64,000 nucleotides of DNA from Maribacter aquimaris (GTDB taxonomy: Bacteria > Bacteroidota > Bacteroidia > Flavobacteriales > Flavobacteriaceae), in assembly GCF_014596745.1 (NCBI RefSeq), contig NZ_JABTCF010000001.1, positions 868,001 to 932,000 of the forward strand, in the 5' to 3' direction. The translations under genes were made by a program, and so were the position numbers. This document shows, in pieces, positions 9,039 to 16,754 of this stretch (position 1 is the first letter of the stretch; each line of letters starts with the position of its first letter). Under the pieces are notes generated by a model, which had not been told where the DNA came from, did not search any database, and worked only from the letters and a program-made list of their open reading frames with translations.

Positions 9039-9640
9039 GATATCATCTTTTAACTATATCTGGACGAAATTATTCCAGTAATCAATCAAGTACAATGATT
9101 ATGATCAGGTGAAAGGTTCAAAGGGAATGGTTTGGGGTCAATCCCAAAAGTTGGGTGCGAATTAGAAAAAGAAAGTATAAACTATCCCGAAGTTCGTGTT
9201 CTGTTCTTTTTTGCATTGCCTCAAATGCATAGCATTCATGAATACCGTTAAAAAACAATAGACATGCCGATGAATAAAAAAGAAACAGGGCCGAAAAACC
9301 AAGGTATGGTATACCATGGTTTAGAGGAGCCAGCCGTAGCATGGCCACTTTATCAAGACCCACATTGACGAAAGCAAATAAAATTCGCGGCCACACCGTC
9401 CAGGCCGCTTTCACTAAAGTGAAATGCTCTATGGACGGCTTCCTCCGCCCAATGCGGAAACCACTTGATTTAAAACGAAATCGAAAATAGGCCGTTCCTT
9501 CTTTAGGATTCCGTTCAGAGCCGTTAAAAATGCAGAATATTTCCTATTAGGTTAACTCGATTATTTGCATAAATATCCAAATACCCAGAAATTGTTCTTG
9601 ATCCATGGTTTGGTGTATTTCGCCCATAAGGTTATGGAAT

Positions 9641-9689
9641 AAAAAAGCATCCGCCAATAGACGAATGCTTTTATCAACAACCAAACAAA
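9641..9689 (-). terminator. Hairpin cassette 2: shared motif plus rho-independent terminator
   Basis: Read leftward: TTTGTTTGGTTGTTGA (9689-9674), then a 12-bp stem AAAGCATTCGTC/GGCGGATGCTTT with a TATT loop (9671-9644), then T residues. The stem sequence differs from cassette 1 but the preceding 16 bases are identical. Confidence 0.75.
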
Positions 9690-9840
9690 ATTGACCAATG
9701 GGCACTGATCAATTTATCGTTAAACTACAATGGATCAAGGGCCTTACTTTTCCTTGGCACCTTCCAAAATTGTATTATATCCTCGGATTTCAATAGTTCT
9801 TACTTCGGTAGCAAATTGCAATTAAAAACAAAACCCCACC

Positions 9841-9854
9841 GCTACTTTTGTTAC
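9841..9854. promoter_or_regulatory. Degenerate Crp/Fnr-type operator near hairpin cassette 2
   Basis: GCTACTTTTGTTAC keeps the right half of GTAAC-N4-GTTAC and most of the left half. Reading leftward, a TTTG (9815-9812) follows 35.5 nt from its centre, close to the 36.5-nt spacing at the perfect sites. It could drive a short RNA ending at the hairpin at 9641. Confidence 0.35.
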
Positions 9855-9856
9855 AC

Positions 9857-9912
9857 AAAAAAAGACACCCACAAAATCGATGTAAGTGCCCTTTATTCAA
9901 CAACCAAACAAA
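9857..9912 (-). terminator. Hairpin cassette 1: shared motif plus rho-independent terminator
   Basis: Read leftward: TTTGTTTGGTTGTTGA (9912-9897), then the stem GGCACTTACA/TGTGGGTGTC (10 bp including G-U pairs, 9890-9864), then a run of seven T. It ends the transcript of the small ORF at 9929-10030 and perhaps of the SQR gene upstream. Confidence 0.75.
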
Positions 9913-9928
9913 TCAATGAAATTAGGGG

Positions 9929-10030
9929 TCACTTTACCTCGCGGGTACCCCCATGGCCGCCAGCAACAACGACCAATATTTTTAAACTTAAATAAATGAA
10001 CTTAAAAAACTGTATGATGGGGTTCATCAT
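9929..10030 (-). CDS. Small 33-residue protein with a C-terminal GGHGGTR motif
   Basis: Leftward from the ATG at 10030 a frame encodes 33 residues: MMNPIIQFFKFIYLSLKILV, then VVAGGHGGTREVK and TGA. An in-frame upstream ATG at 10066 would add a basic 12-residue extension (MTRRISKRKRFV). The product would be one amphipathic or membrane helix followed by a Gly-His-Gly tail. It begins 47 bp after the end of the SQR gene and ends directly before hairpin cassette 1, so it has its own 3' boundary. I have a general impression of similar short ORFs in flavobacteria but no firm family. Function unknown. Confidence 0.5.
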   Translation of the reverse strand: MMNPIIQFFKFIYLSLKILVVVAGGHGGTREVK

Positions 10031-10077
10031 TACAAACCGTTTTCTTTTGGATATTCTTCGTGTCATTTTCTATATTT

Positions 10078-11535
10078 TTATTCAGGTATCAACCACCAAA
10101 AAGGTCTCATTTTAGCTTTGTACAAAAAGGCGTGGTGTAGGGCCAGTTTCAACCAATGCCCAGCCAGACCGATTTCCCCAAAGGTCTTACCCAATTTCCG
10201 ACCATAGGTGTCGGGATATTTATTGAAATCGGGAACGATAGGGAAGGTGGTAATACTGATGCCACTTCCTTTTGTGATTCCATAACCGGAGGAAGCGATA
10301 CATGCAGCCCCCATATTACCCATTGAACCTTTATGGTGCAACGATGGTTTTTTCTTTTTAATCGTATCTATAATATTATCCGCGACCAACTTGGCAGTAA
10401 TACCGGAAGGCATACCTGTACGCGGTGGTGCCGGGGATATTGGGGTTCCGTTTTTACTGACCCTTGGTTTTGAAATCGCATGTGGAGGCGCAAAAGCGAT
10501 TCCAGGTGCAAAAATATTCGCGTAAGAGGGATTTTGATAGGTTTCTGGCCAATCCTGTACAGACCATTCCTCATAAGGTCTGGGTGTATAGTCAGCATCC
10601 ACGATCATAAACCCTTTAAACAGTTTTTCCGTGATATCTTGATCATTCTTATCGTATGCCTTAAAACCGTGTCCAGAAAAAGCAGGAATCAACATTGCGA
10701 AATCATAACTTTCCGTATGAAATTCGCCATCCAATGTTTCATAATGGGCTATACCGTCCTCAATTTTATTGACGCCCGCCCCAATGATCCATTTAATTCC
10801 ACGGTCCTCAAAGACCATCTCGACCAATTCACTCGATTTCATGATGTTGCTACCGTAACTGAGTAACATGCCATCCATTCCAAAATCACCCAATTGGGGT
10901 TCATTGGCTATCCATGTAAGCTCTGCCATATCCCTTACCCCATGCCTATTCAATTCTTGCTCCACATTCAAAATATATTCAAAAGCGGCCCCTTGACAAG
11001 TAGATTTGGCATGACCGGTCCCAATCAGGATTTTCGCTTTTTTACCTTGTTTCATCTGCTGGATCAATTGATCCAAAGCATGCCATGCTTCAGTGGCATG
11101 GGAATAGGTACAAACGGAATAAGCTTTATTCGTAGCCGGTTTTAGGCCTTCGGTCATCTCAAAAGCCAGTTTTGGACCGGTAGCATTGATAAGATAATCG
11201 TAAGTGACTTTTTCGGTAGTGCCCTTGGCCTCCCCGGCAACATACTCGGCCTTAACAAAGGGTTTGTCTATTTCAGTGTCCCCTTCTGGATGAAAGGTAA
11301 CGACTTTGGCCTGTTTAAATTCAATGCCTTTCTTTTTATATAGGGGCTCCAAAGGAAAAATAATATCCTTGGGTTCCATTCGTCCGATACCTACCCATAT
11401 ATTTGAAGGTACCCATTGGTAATTGCTATTGGGGGAAACTACCGTAACCGTATGTTCCTTGGATAATTTTCTGCGTAAATGGGTCGCAGCGACGTGCCCG
11501 GAGATGCCAGCTCCCAAAACAACAATTCTAGACAT
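10078..11535 (-). CDS. sqr: Sulfide:quinone oxidoreductase (FAD/NAD(P)-dependent oxidoreductase family)
   Basis: The 485-residue protein has an N-terminal FAD-binding Rossmann motif (VVLGAGISGHVAATHL, residues 6-20), the NATG segment at 117-120, and a C-terminal amphipathic tail suited to membrane binding (LHHAFLYKAKMRPFWWLIPE). Cysteines at about 142, 180 and 412 match the three-cysteine pattern of SQR, which oxidises sulfide to persulfide or polysulfide and reduces the quinone pool. It stands 200 bp downstream of cydB on the same strand. A degenerate Crp/Fnr operator and -7-like octamer lie upstream. With the CstB-like protein and the sulfite oxidase it would make a sulfide oxidation route. 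An SQR-like enzyme with another acceptor cannot be excluded. Confidence 0.8.
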   Translation of the reverse strand: MSRIVVLGAGISGHVAATHLRRKLSKEHTVTVVSPNSNYQWVPSNIWVGIGRMEPKDIIFPLEPLYKKKGIEFKQAKVVTFHPEGDTEIDKPFVKAEYVAGEAKGTTEKVTYDYLINATGPKLAFEMTEGLKPATNKAYSVCTYSHATEAWHALDQLIQQMKQGKKAKILIGTGHAKSTCQGAAFEYILNVEQELNRHGVRDMAELTWIANEPQLGDFGMDGMLLSYGSNIMKSSELVEMVFEDRGIKWIIGAGVNKIEDGIAHYETLDGEFHTESYDFAMLIPAFSGHGFKAYDKNDQDITEKLFKGFMIVDADYTPRPYEEWSVQDWPETYQNPSYANIFAPGIAFAPPHAISKPRVSKNGTPISPAPPRTGMPSGITAKLVADNIIDTIKKKKPSLHHKGSMGNMGAACIASSGYGITKGSGISITTFPIVPDFNKYPDTYGRKLGKTFGEIGLAGHWLKLALHHAFLYKAKMRPFWWLIPE

Positions 11536-11653
11536 TTTTGATTATTTAAATTTCAATAAATTTACTTCTGACAATAGAGAGGAGCAATGATTGATATCAT
11601 GTGCCTTATCCGTATTACTATTGTAAAGATTGAATTTAAATGAAACTTATACT

Positions 11654-11667
11654 GCTACTTATGTTAC
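11654..11667. promoter_or_regulatory. Degenerate Crp/Fnr-type operator upstream of sqr
   Basis: GCTACTTATGTTAC retains GTTAC on one side and GCTAC on the other. Leftward, the octamer AATCTTTA (11631-11624) ends exactly 36.5 nt from its centre, the spacing seen at four perfect sites. It lies 119 bp upstream of the sqr start codon. Confidence 0.5.
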
Positions 11668-11735
11668 ACTTACAACAATTTATGCCTTTTTAAAGTATGA
11701 AGGGAATAAATACAACAAAAAGACGCCTCAATAAC

Positions 11736-12818
11736 TTAATGTTCCCCGTAACCCACATCATCCATTTTACCTTTAAAAACCCGGTATTGGACGACCATAT
11801 AGAAAATAACCAACACCAAGGCTATAAAGAACCAATTCATACCCACAGAAAGTCCATATTCATGGGCAGCCACATTGTACAGTGTCAATGACGGGTTAAC
11901 CGTATTGGTCGATGGCAGTAGTTTGGGAAATATCGAAGCCACGGTAGAGGCTAAACCTCCCAACAAAAACATGGAGGAAAACAAAAATCCCATACCATGC
12001 TTTTTAAAAGTCCTTACTTTGAACAAACCGAATAATCCAATAAAAGTTATTATCGGGAATAACCACATAAAGGGATATTGTATGAAATTCTGAAAAGGAT
12101 CGGGTTCAATAATATGCCAAATCAACAAGGAAACCACAACCAAGGCGAGCAATACAAAATTCAGGATATACACCACCCGCTTTAATTTGTCATTTATACT
12201 GGAGTTTGTTTTGAAGATAATCCAATTGGCACCGTGAATCGTCAAAGCGACCACACTAACCACTCCTAAGAACAATGTAAACCAATCAATAATGCCCAAG
12301 TGTTCTGCTTGCGGACTAAAAGTGGGGTTCCACAAGGGTAAAAAGAAATAATGGGCCTCTTGGGTAGATACCCCATTTTCGACCATTCCCAAATTAACGC
12401 CCCTGACAACATTACCCAGGGCCACACCGAAGAAAAGTGCCAATAACAAACTTGCCACCCCAAAAGCCTTATCCCATATTGTTTCCCAAATCCTATTGTG
12501 TACTTGCCCCCTTAATTCCAATCCTATCGCCCTAAAAATCAGTAACCATAAAATCATGATCAAAGGCAGATAAAATCCGCTGAAAGAAGAGGCGTACAAG
12601 GTAGGAAAGGCAAAAAACAAAACCCCTCCCGAGGCAATCAGCCAGACTTCATTGGCATCCCAGAAGGGTCCTATAGCACTGGTAATGGCTTTTTTATCCT
12701 TCTCGGTTTTCGCAAAAAACAGATGAATGATTCCCGCCCCAAAATCATAACCATCCAAAACAACATAGACGGCCAACATTATCACTAAAACGATATACCA
12801 AAATAATTCCATATTCAA
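11736..12818 (-). CDS. cydB: Cytochrome bd ubiquinol oxidase subunit II
   Basis: The 360-residue protein is a normal-length CydB with eight or nine membrane helices. It starts with the typical first helix (MELFWYIVLVIMLAVYVVLDGYDFGAG) and keeps the conserved segment IGPFWDANEVWLI near residue 50. CydB supports the heme-bearing CydA in the high-affinity bd quinol oxidase. Its start codon overlaps the end of cydA by 4 bp, implying translational coupling. Within the first residues MNMELF, MELF is an equally possible start. Bd oxidases resist sulfide, cyanide and nitric oxide, which suits the neighbours. Confidence 0.95.
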   Translation of the reverse strand: MNMELFWYIVLVIMLAVYVVLDGYDFGAGIIHLFFAKTEKDKKAITSAIGPFWDANEVWLIASGGVLFFAFPTLYASSFSGFYLPLIMILWLLIFRAIGLELRGQVHNRIWETIWDKAFGVASLLLALFFGVALGNVVRGVNLGMVENGVSTQEAHYFFLPLWNPTFSPQAEHLGIIDWFTLFLGVVSVVALTIHGANWIIFKTNSSINDKLKRVVYILNFVLLALVVVSLLIWHIIEPDPFQNFIQYPFMWLFPIITFIGLFGLFKVRTFKKHGMGFLFSSMFLLGGLASTVASIFPKLLPSTNTVNPSLTLYNVAAHEYGLSVGMNWFFIALVLVIFYMVVQYRVFKGKMDDVGYGEH

Positions 12819-14146
12819 TGTTTTAAAATGTGAGGACCCTTATTGATTATTTTACCTGCCAGCATTAGGAACAAAAGACCAAGAAGCAGGTATAGCCCGA
12901 TAAACCCGAGCAATGTGAATAAAGTATTTCCTGAAGAAACGGTTGGGGATGCCCCTGCGGAGGTTCGCATTAAATTATAAACCAACCAAGGTTGCCGTCC
13001 TAATTCCGAAGTATACCAACCCGTGGTATTGGCGATGTATGGAAATGGCAGCATAAATAACAGCGACCACAATATCCATTTTGTTTTATATAATTTTTTC
13101 CGATATAATTGAATGGTGGCCAAAAGCATCAACCCTATGAAAATCGTTCCTAGTCCCACCATAATATGGTACGAATAGTAGAGTCCGGGTACGTTGGTAG
13201 GATAATCCTTGGCATCAAACTCATTCAATCCCTTAATTTCCGCATCCCAATCCTGATAGGTCAAAAAGCTAAGGATATTGGGCACCGCAATTTTGTTATC
13301 CAATTTTTTCTCGAGCATATTGGGCTGCCCGATCAACACAATCTCAGAACCTCCCTGCTCTGTCTCAAAAATTCCTTCCATGGCCGCGAAAGTCACAGGC
13401 TGGTGTTTTGCTACATTCTTGGCAACCATATCCCCTGTTGGGAATGCAACCAACACACTGGATATCAATCCAAAAACAACACCGGTTTTCACAAACAGTT
13501 GACCAAATTCACTATGCTTTTTGTTTAAAATATAAAACGCTCCTATGGAAGCTACCACGAAAGAGGAGGTAATTACGGAAGCCAGTTGGTTGTGCAGATA
13601 TGAAGGCCATAACCAAGGATTGGAAAAGAGGGCCGAAAAATTATTGAGAACGAATTTCCCATTTTCCATTATTTCATAACCTACAGGGAATTGCATCCAA
13701 GAATGGGTCGCAATAATCAGGAACCCGCTCGCCCAAGACCCCAGAAAGACCAGAAAACCGGTTACAAAGTGTAATTTATGTCCCAATAGCTTTTCCCCAA
13801 AAAGAAACAGTCCCAAAAAAGAAGACTCCAAAAAGAAGGAGAACATGCCTTCCATAGCCAAGGTTTGCCCAATGATCCCTCCTGTAAGTTCGGAAAACTT
13901 TGCCCAATTGGTGCCGAATTGAAACTCCATCGGAATTCCGGTAACAACCCCCATCGCAAAGTTCAGGGCAAAAATCTTCATCCAAAATTTAGCCGCCTCG
14001 TTATATTTCTCCAATTTAGACCTTAAGAACTTCCATTTGAAATAGACGATCATCAGCGAAAGTCCCATGGTCAATTGTGGAAAAAGATAGTGAAAGGTAA
14101 TCGTGAACGCAAACTGCATTCGATCATAAAAAAGCATGTCTTCCAT
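12815..14146 (-). CDS. cydA: Cytochrome bd ubiquinol oxidase subunit I
   Basis: This 443-residue protein has the CydA signature set: an early His ligand in FHYLFPQLTMG (near residue 19), the GRQPW motif near the C-terminal half, and HNQLASVITSSF containing the likely second heme b His. The periplasmic Q-loop is of the short type. It oxidises quinol and reduces oxygen to water without proton pumping. It is the first gene of the cydAB unit. A perfect Crp/Fnr operator (14237-14250) and the -7-like octamer GAAATTTG (14214-14207) precede it with 36.5-nt spacing, so it is a likely activated target under low oxygen, sulfide or NO stress. Confidence 0.95.
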   Translation of the reverse strand: MEDMLFYDRMQFAFTITFHYLFPQLTMGLSLMIVYFKWKFLRSKLEKYNEAAKFWMKIFALNFAMGVVTGIPMEFQFGTNWAKFSELTGGIIGQTLAMEGMFSFFLESSFLGLFLFGEKLLGHKLHFVTGFLVFLGSWASGFLIIATHSWMQFPVGYEIMENGKFVLNNFSALFSNPWLWPSYLHNQLASVITSSFVVASIGAFYILNKKHSEFGQLFVKTGVVFGLISSVLVAFPTGDMVAKNVAKHQPVTFAAMEGIFETEQGGSEIVLIGQPNMLEKKLDNKIAVPNILSFLTYQDWDAEIKGLNEFDAKDYPTNVPGLYYSYHIMVGLGTIFIGLMLLATIQLYRKKLYKTKWILWSLLFMLPFPYIANTTGWYTSELGRQPWLVYNLMRTSAGASPTVSSGNTLFTLLGFIGLYLLLGLLFLMLAGKIINKGPHILKH

Positions 14147-14206
14147 ACCGAGGATCTTTAAATGGATTAATATTACAGACTACGAAATCAAGTAGATAAG
14201 AAGCAC

Positions 14207-14214
14207 CAAATTTC
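14207..14214 (-). promoter_or_regulatory. Predicted -7 box of cydAB
   Basis: Leftward GAAATTTG resembles the TAnnTTTG consensus. Its last base is 36.5 nt from the centre of the operator at 14237-14250, which therefore takes the place of a -33 element. Confidence 0.5.
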
Positions 14215-14236
14215 ATAGATCAATAAGAGATAAACC

Positions 14237-14250
14237 GTAACCATTGTTAC
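14237..14250. promoter_or_regulatory. Crp/Fnr-type operator of cydAB
   Basis: GTAACCATTGTTAC matches GTAAC-N4-GTTAC exactly. It lies 91 bp upstream of the cydA start codon. Confidence 0.78.
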
Positions 14251-14391
14251 AATGGTATAAAATTAAAAAAAAAGTATCCCCAGCTTGTACTTTACAACCT
14301 TAAATTTTCAAAATAATCATTCCCCCGTATCCAAGGATCGTCCCTCCTACTTAAACCAAGATGGATCATGAAGAATATAACCACGCCCTTG

Positions 14392-14427
14392 ATAAAAAAG
14401 AAGCCCTGTGAAACAAATTCACAGGGC
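14392..14427 (-). terminator. Rho-independent terminator after the ric/hemerythrin-PAS unit
   Basis: Read leftward, GCCCTGTGAA and TTCACAGGGC form a 10-bp stem with a 5-nt loop, followed by TTCTTTTTT. It lies 48 bp past the end of the hemerythrin-PAS gene. Confidence 0.85.
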
Positions 14428-14474
14428 CTCGAATCATCAATAAATAAATCCTATTTAAAACAAGGGATAAATAA

Positions 14475-15449
14475 CTAATCCCAATCCAACAATCTCTTTT
14501 GTCCTTCCAACTTTTGAATCTCTGTAATATCTTGGGACATTTCAATGACCCCCTTATAGTTTTTATCCGTATCACGGATAGCAAAATATCTGATATGTAT
14601 GACCCTACCCTTAAAATTGAACCAAAATTCAGCGACATCCTTAGTTCCGGCCTTAAATTCATCCACAATCCGAAGAACCATCTCAACACTCTTGGGCGGA
14701 TGACAAAAACGGACTTCCCTTCCTATAATCCCCTTACTTCTGGCAAAAACCCTATCATCACCCCTATTATAAAAAATAACCTTGTCATTTTCATCTACAT
14801 AAGTAATGTCCACAGGTAAAAAACGCAACAATAGATTAACCTGTTCCGGGGTCATATAACCTTCGTCATAATGAAAGGTATTCTCTAGGGAAAAGGATAG
14901 ATCGCGCTTTTTAAAATCTTCACTCGGATGCACATACGTATCCTCTACCATTGGATAAGGAGCCGGTTTTTCCAACAACATCCAACCAATTTCCTCATCC
15001 CCTTGATAAAATTCCTTCCATTCATCCTCTGTCAATAATTCCAATGCCGTAGGGAATAATCGCATATCCTCAATGCTCATTAGTCGCTTTATCCCATCAA
15101 TGAGGTACGGTAGGTTATCCACTATTTTTTCCGTGTTTCTTTCCGAATTGTACGTGTTGAGCAATCGCATTTGATCTCTTAGATTATCATGAAAAGACCA
15201 CATGCCCTGACTTGGCCCTTTCCAACCGTGTTTTTCCAAGTACGGGAAGAGTTGATTTTCCTTACGTGCGAATCTTTTTTCAATAGTGGTGAGTTGATTG
15301 TATATATTGAAATACTTTTCAAAATCCCCTACAGGATCGCATTCTTGAAGTTCCATCAACAAATCATTGATCAAGGCCCCTTCCTCGTAATAGACACTAA
15401 TAGGATGCCCTTTGGGCAATGTTTCAACAGTGGGTAAAAATGAATTCAT
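14475..15449 (-). CDS. Hemerythrin-PAS protein (DUF438-like), probable NO or redox sensor
   Basis: The 324-residue protein has an N-terminal hemerythrin-like four-helix region with candidate iron ligands (GHPISVYYEEGALI, KENQLFPYLEKHGW, MWSFHDNLRDQM). A C-terminal PAS domain follows (VDITYVDENDKVIFYNRGDD to GVIEMSQDITEIQKLE). No output domain such as a kinase or HTH follows the PAS domain. DUF438/hemerythrin-PAS proteins are associated with iron and NO homeostasis. Its first base overlaps the last base of ric, so the pair is co-transcribed and translationally coupled. It could sense oxygen, NO or redox and interact with Ric; this is inference. Confidence 0.8.
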   Translation of the reverse strand: MNSFLPTVETLPKGHPISVYYEEGALINDLLMELQECDPVGDFEKYFNIYNQLTTIEKRFARKENQLFPYLEKHGWKGPSQGMWSFHDNLRDQMRLLNTYNSERNTEKIVDNLPYLIDGIKRLMSIEDMRLFPTALELLTEDEWKEFYQGDEEIGWMLLEKPAPYPMVEDTYVHPSEDFKKRDLSFSLENTFHYDEGYMTPEQVNLLLRFLPVDITYVDENDKVIFYNRGDDRVFARSKGIIGREVRFCHPPKSVEMVLRIVDEFKAGTKDVAEFWFNFKGRVIHIRYFAIRDTDKNYKGVIEMSQDITEIQKLEGQKRLLDWD

Positions 15450-16159
15450 TATGCTATGATTTTTAAAGCTTTGGGTACTAAAACATGTTTTTCGAAATGC
15501 ATATATTCATGCACTTCATTATCTAATTGTTGTAAGCTATGATATAAGAACCGATACGAATTACACGCTTCTTCCGGTGCGGTATAGTTCGATGATAGAT
15601 TTGCTATTTTATGGAACACCCCTTTTATAAAATTATTCTCAGCAGTAATCCTTTCCACGGCCACTTTAAGTGCTTCTACCTGTTTATAAGTGATTTCCGC
15701 ACTTGGAAAGTCTAGACTTAAAATGGTATCGATTGCCGGAAAAAGATCATTTATCGTACTCTCAAAAGTCCTATCCAAATATATTCCAACGGCCTGAAGA
15801 AGTTCCTTTATATCTACAACTTCACTATGTACGGCACCATGGACATCAGCTACTTTGGAAGCCAATGGCAGTATTTCCTTAAAACCATGATCAATAGTTG
15901 GGTGATATTCGGTCTTTACCATTAGCATTAAGGAACCGAGGTCACGATCGTTTAAACTGGAAGTACCAATAATTTTGCTGTTCAAAGACTCTATTTCCTG
16001 CCTTAAGGTCTCAAAGGTTATGCCTTTTTCCTTACATGCAGCCTCCAAGGTCAATCCTCCCCCACAACAAAAATCGATGCTATATTTATTGAAAATATAG
16101 TCTGACCCAAGTTTTTTGGAAACCACTTCGGCAACCGTATTTTCTCTTTCTATTTCCAT
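15449..16159 (-). CDS. ric: Iron-sulfur cluster repair di-iron protein (Ric/ScdA/YtfE)
   Basis: The 236-residue protein carries the ScdA N-terminal Cys motif (SIDFCCGGGLTLEAACKEKG, Cys 31, 32 and 42) and the C-terminal hemerythrin-like domain with spaced His and Glu ligands (HPTIDHGF, DVHGAVHSEV, FIKGVFHKI, EVHEYMHFEKH). Ric proteins repair Fe-S clusters damaged by nitric oxide or oxidants. It is the first gene of a two-gene leftward unit with the hemerythrin-PAS protein. It sits between cydAB and the copper-receptor locus in a region rich in respiratory-stress genes. Only a half operator (GTTAC at 16272-16276) lies upstream, so membership in the local regulon is uncertain. Confidence 0.9.
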   Translation of the reverse strand: MEIERENTVAEVVSKKLGSDYIFNKYSIDFCCGGGLTLEAACKEKGITFETLRQEIESLNSKIIGTSSLNDRDLGSLMLMVKTEYHPTIDHGFKEILPLASKVADVHGAVHSEVVDIKELLQAVGIYLDRTFESTINDLFPAIDTILSLDFPSAEITYKQVEALKVAVERITAENNFIKGVFHKIANLSSNYTAPEEACNSYRFLYHSLQQLDNEVHEYMHFEKHVLVPKALKIIA

Positions 16160-16278
16160 ACAACTTGTAATGCTTTTTTAATTAAGGATTAAAAGATGTT
16201 TTTGTCTTTTATACAAAAATATTAGTCTCGCTAAATTGAAATTATGATAAATGTCAGTTTATGAACAAAAAGTTACAT

Positions 16279-16286
16279 TAACTTTG
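16279..16286 (+). promoter_or_regulatory. Exact TAnnTTTG -7 box in front of the small Cys-rich gene
   Basis: TAACTTTG matches the Bacteroidetes -7 consensus in all fixed positions. The predicted start of transcription would fall at or just after the GTG at 16291, so that mRNA may be leaderless. Confidence 0.5.
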
Positions 16287-16290
16287 TATT

Positions 16291-16668
16291 GTGAGAATCC
16301 ATTCAAAAACCATAACGACACTATTCTTGGTTTTAACCCTCGCCAGTAGCCTAAAAGTTGCCGGAACCTTAGGCTATTATGCCTTATTCACCGATGATTT
16401 CATTGAGCGATACTGTGAAAACAAGGAGCGCCCCGAACTACACTGCGATGGTAAATGCTATCTGGCAAAAATGCTCTTACAGGAGTCCAATGATGATAAT
16501 CCACCTATCAATATCGATTTTTTAAAAAATGAAACCGTTCTGTTTTTAGAAAAAAGTCCAGCTTTTGATTTTAATGTTGACCGTGATCCTGCGATGGTCA
16601 ATTACCATTACACGAATAATTACGATTACAACTTTCAAAAGAAAGAAATACACCCTCCACGTTCATAG
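16291..16668 (+). CDS. Small exported Cys-rich protein next to a copper TonB receptor
   Basis: A GTG-started frame gives 125 residues. It has an N-terminal hydrophobic segment (TTLFLVLTLASSLKVAGTLGYYALF) and then a Cys/His-containing stretch (ERYCENKERPELHCDGKCYLAKM, Cys near residues 46, 56 and 60). The rest is polar and ends in IHPPRS. No later in-frame ATG gives a better start. It precedes the TonB-dependent receptor gene by 86 bp on the same strand. Similar proteins are common next to TonB receptors in flavobacteria. The HCDGKC motif could bind copper; that is inference. Confidence 0.65.
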   Translation: MRIHSKTITTLFLVLTLASSLKVAGTLGYYALFTDDFIERYCENKERPELHCDGKCYLAKMLLQESNDDNPPINIDFLKNETVLFLEKSPAFDFNVDRDPAMVNYHYTNNYDYNFQKKEIHPPRS

Positions 16669-16754
16669 CTTCATTCCTTTATTTTCTATGTTGAACAATA
16701 CGATTCCTGTATTCCATTTCAGCATTAATTACACTTTAACTAAAAGAATCAACT

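Larger units (their letters stand above)
9039..9928. other. Non-coding region with two tandem hairpin cassettes
   Basis: Only a weak ORF (9118-9414, leftward, no family) occurs in the left part. From 9641 to 9912 two leftward terminator hairpins are each preceded by the same 16-base motif TTTGTTTGGTTGTTGA. The space between them (about 9672-9860) may carry a small transcript. The region follows the short ORF at 9929-10030. Confidence 0.6.
14147..14474. other. Intergenic region with the cydAB promoter and a terminator
   Basis: This gap holds the leftward cydAB promoter elements (14207-14250) and, near its right end, a leftward terminator hairpin (14392-14427) for the hemerythrin-PAS gene. No gene is visible. 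Confidence 0.7.

Noticed and set aside
9118-9414. A leftward ORF of 98 codons
   Set aside because: It has no recognisable family, signal or consistent codon pattern and overlaps an otherwise non-coding stretch. I treat it as chance.
9580-9640. A 26-codon leftward ORF (start MGEIHQT) past hairpin cassette 2
   Set aside because: It is too short and has no support beyond a stop-free run.
16272-16276. A GTAAC-type operator between ric and the Cys-rich gene
   Set aside because: Only the GTTAC half is present and the other half reads GAACA. Spacing to a -7 octamer does not fit.
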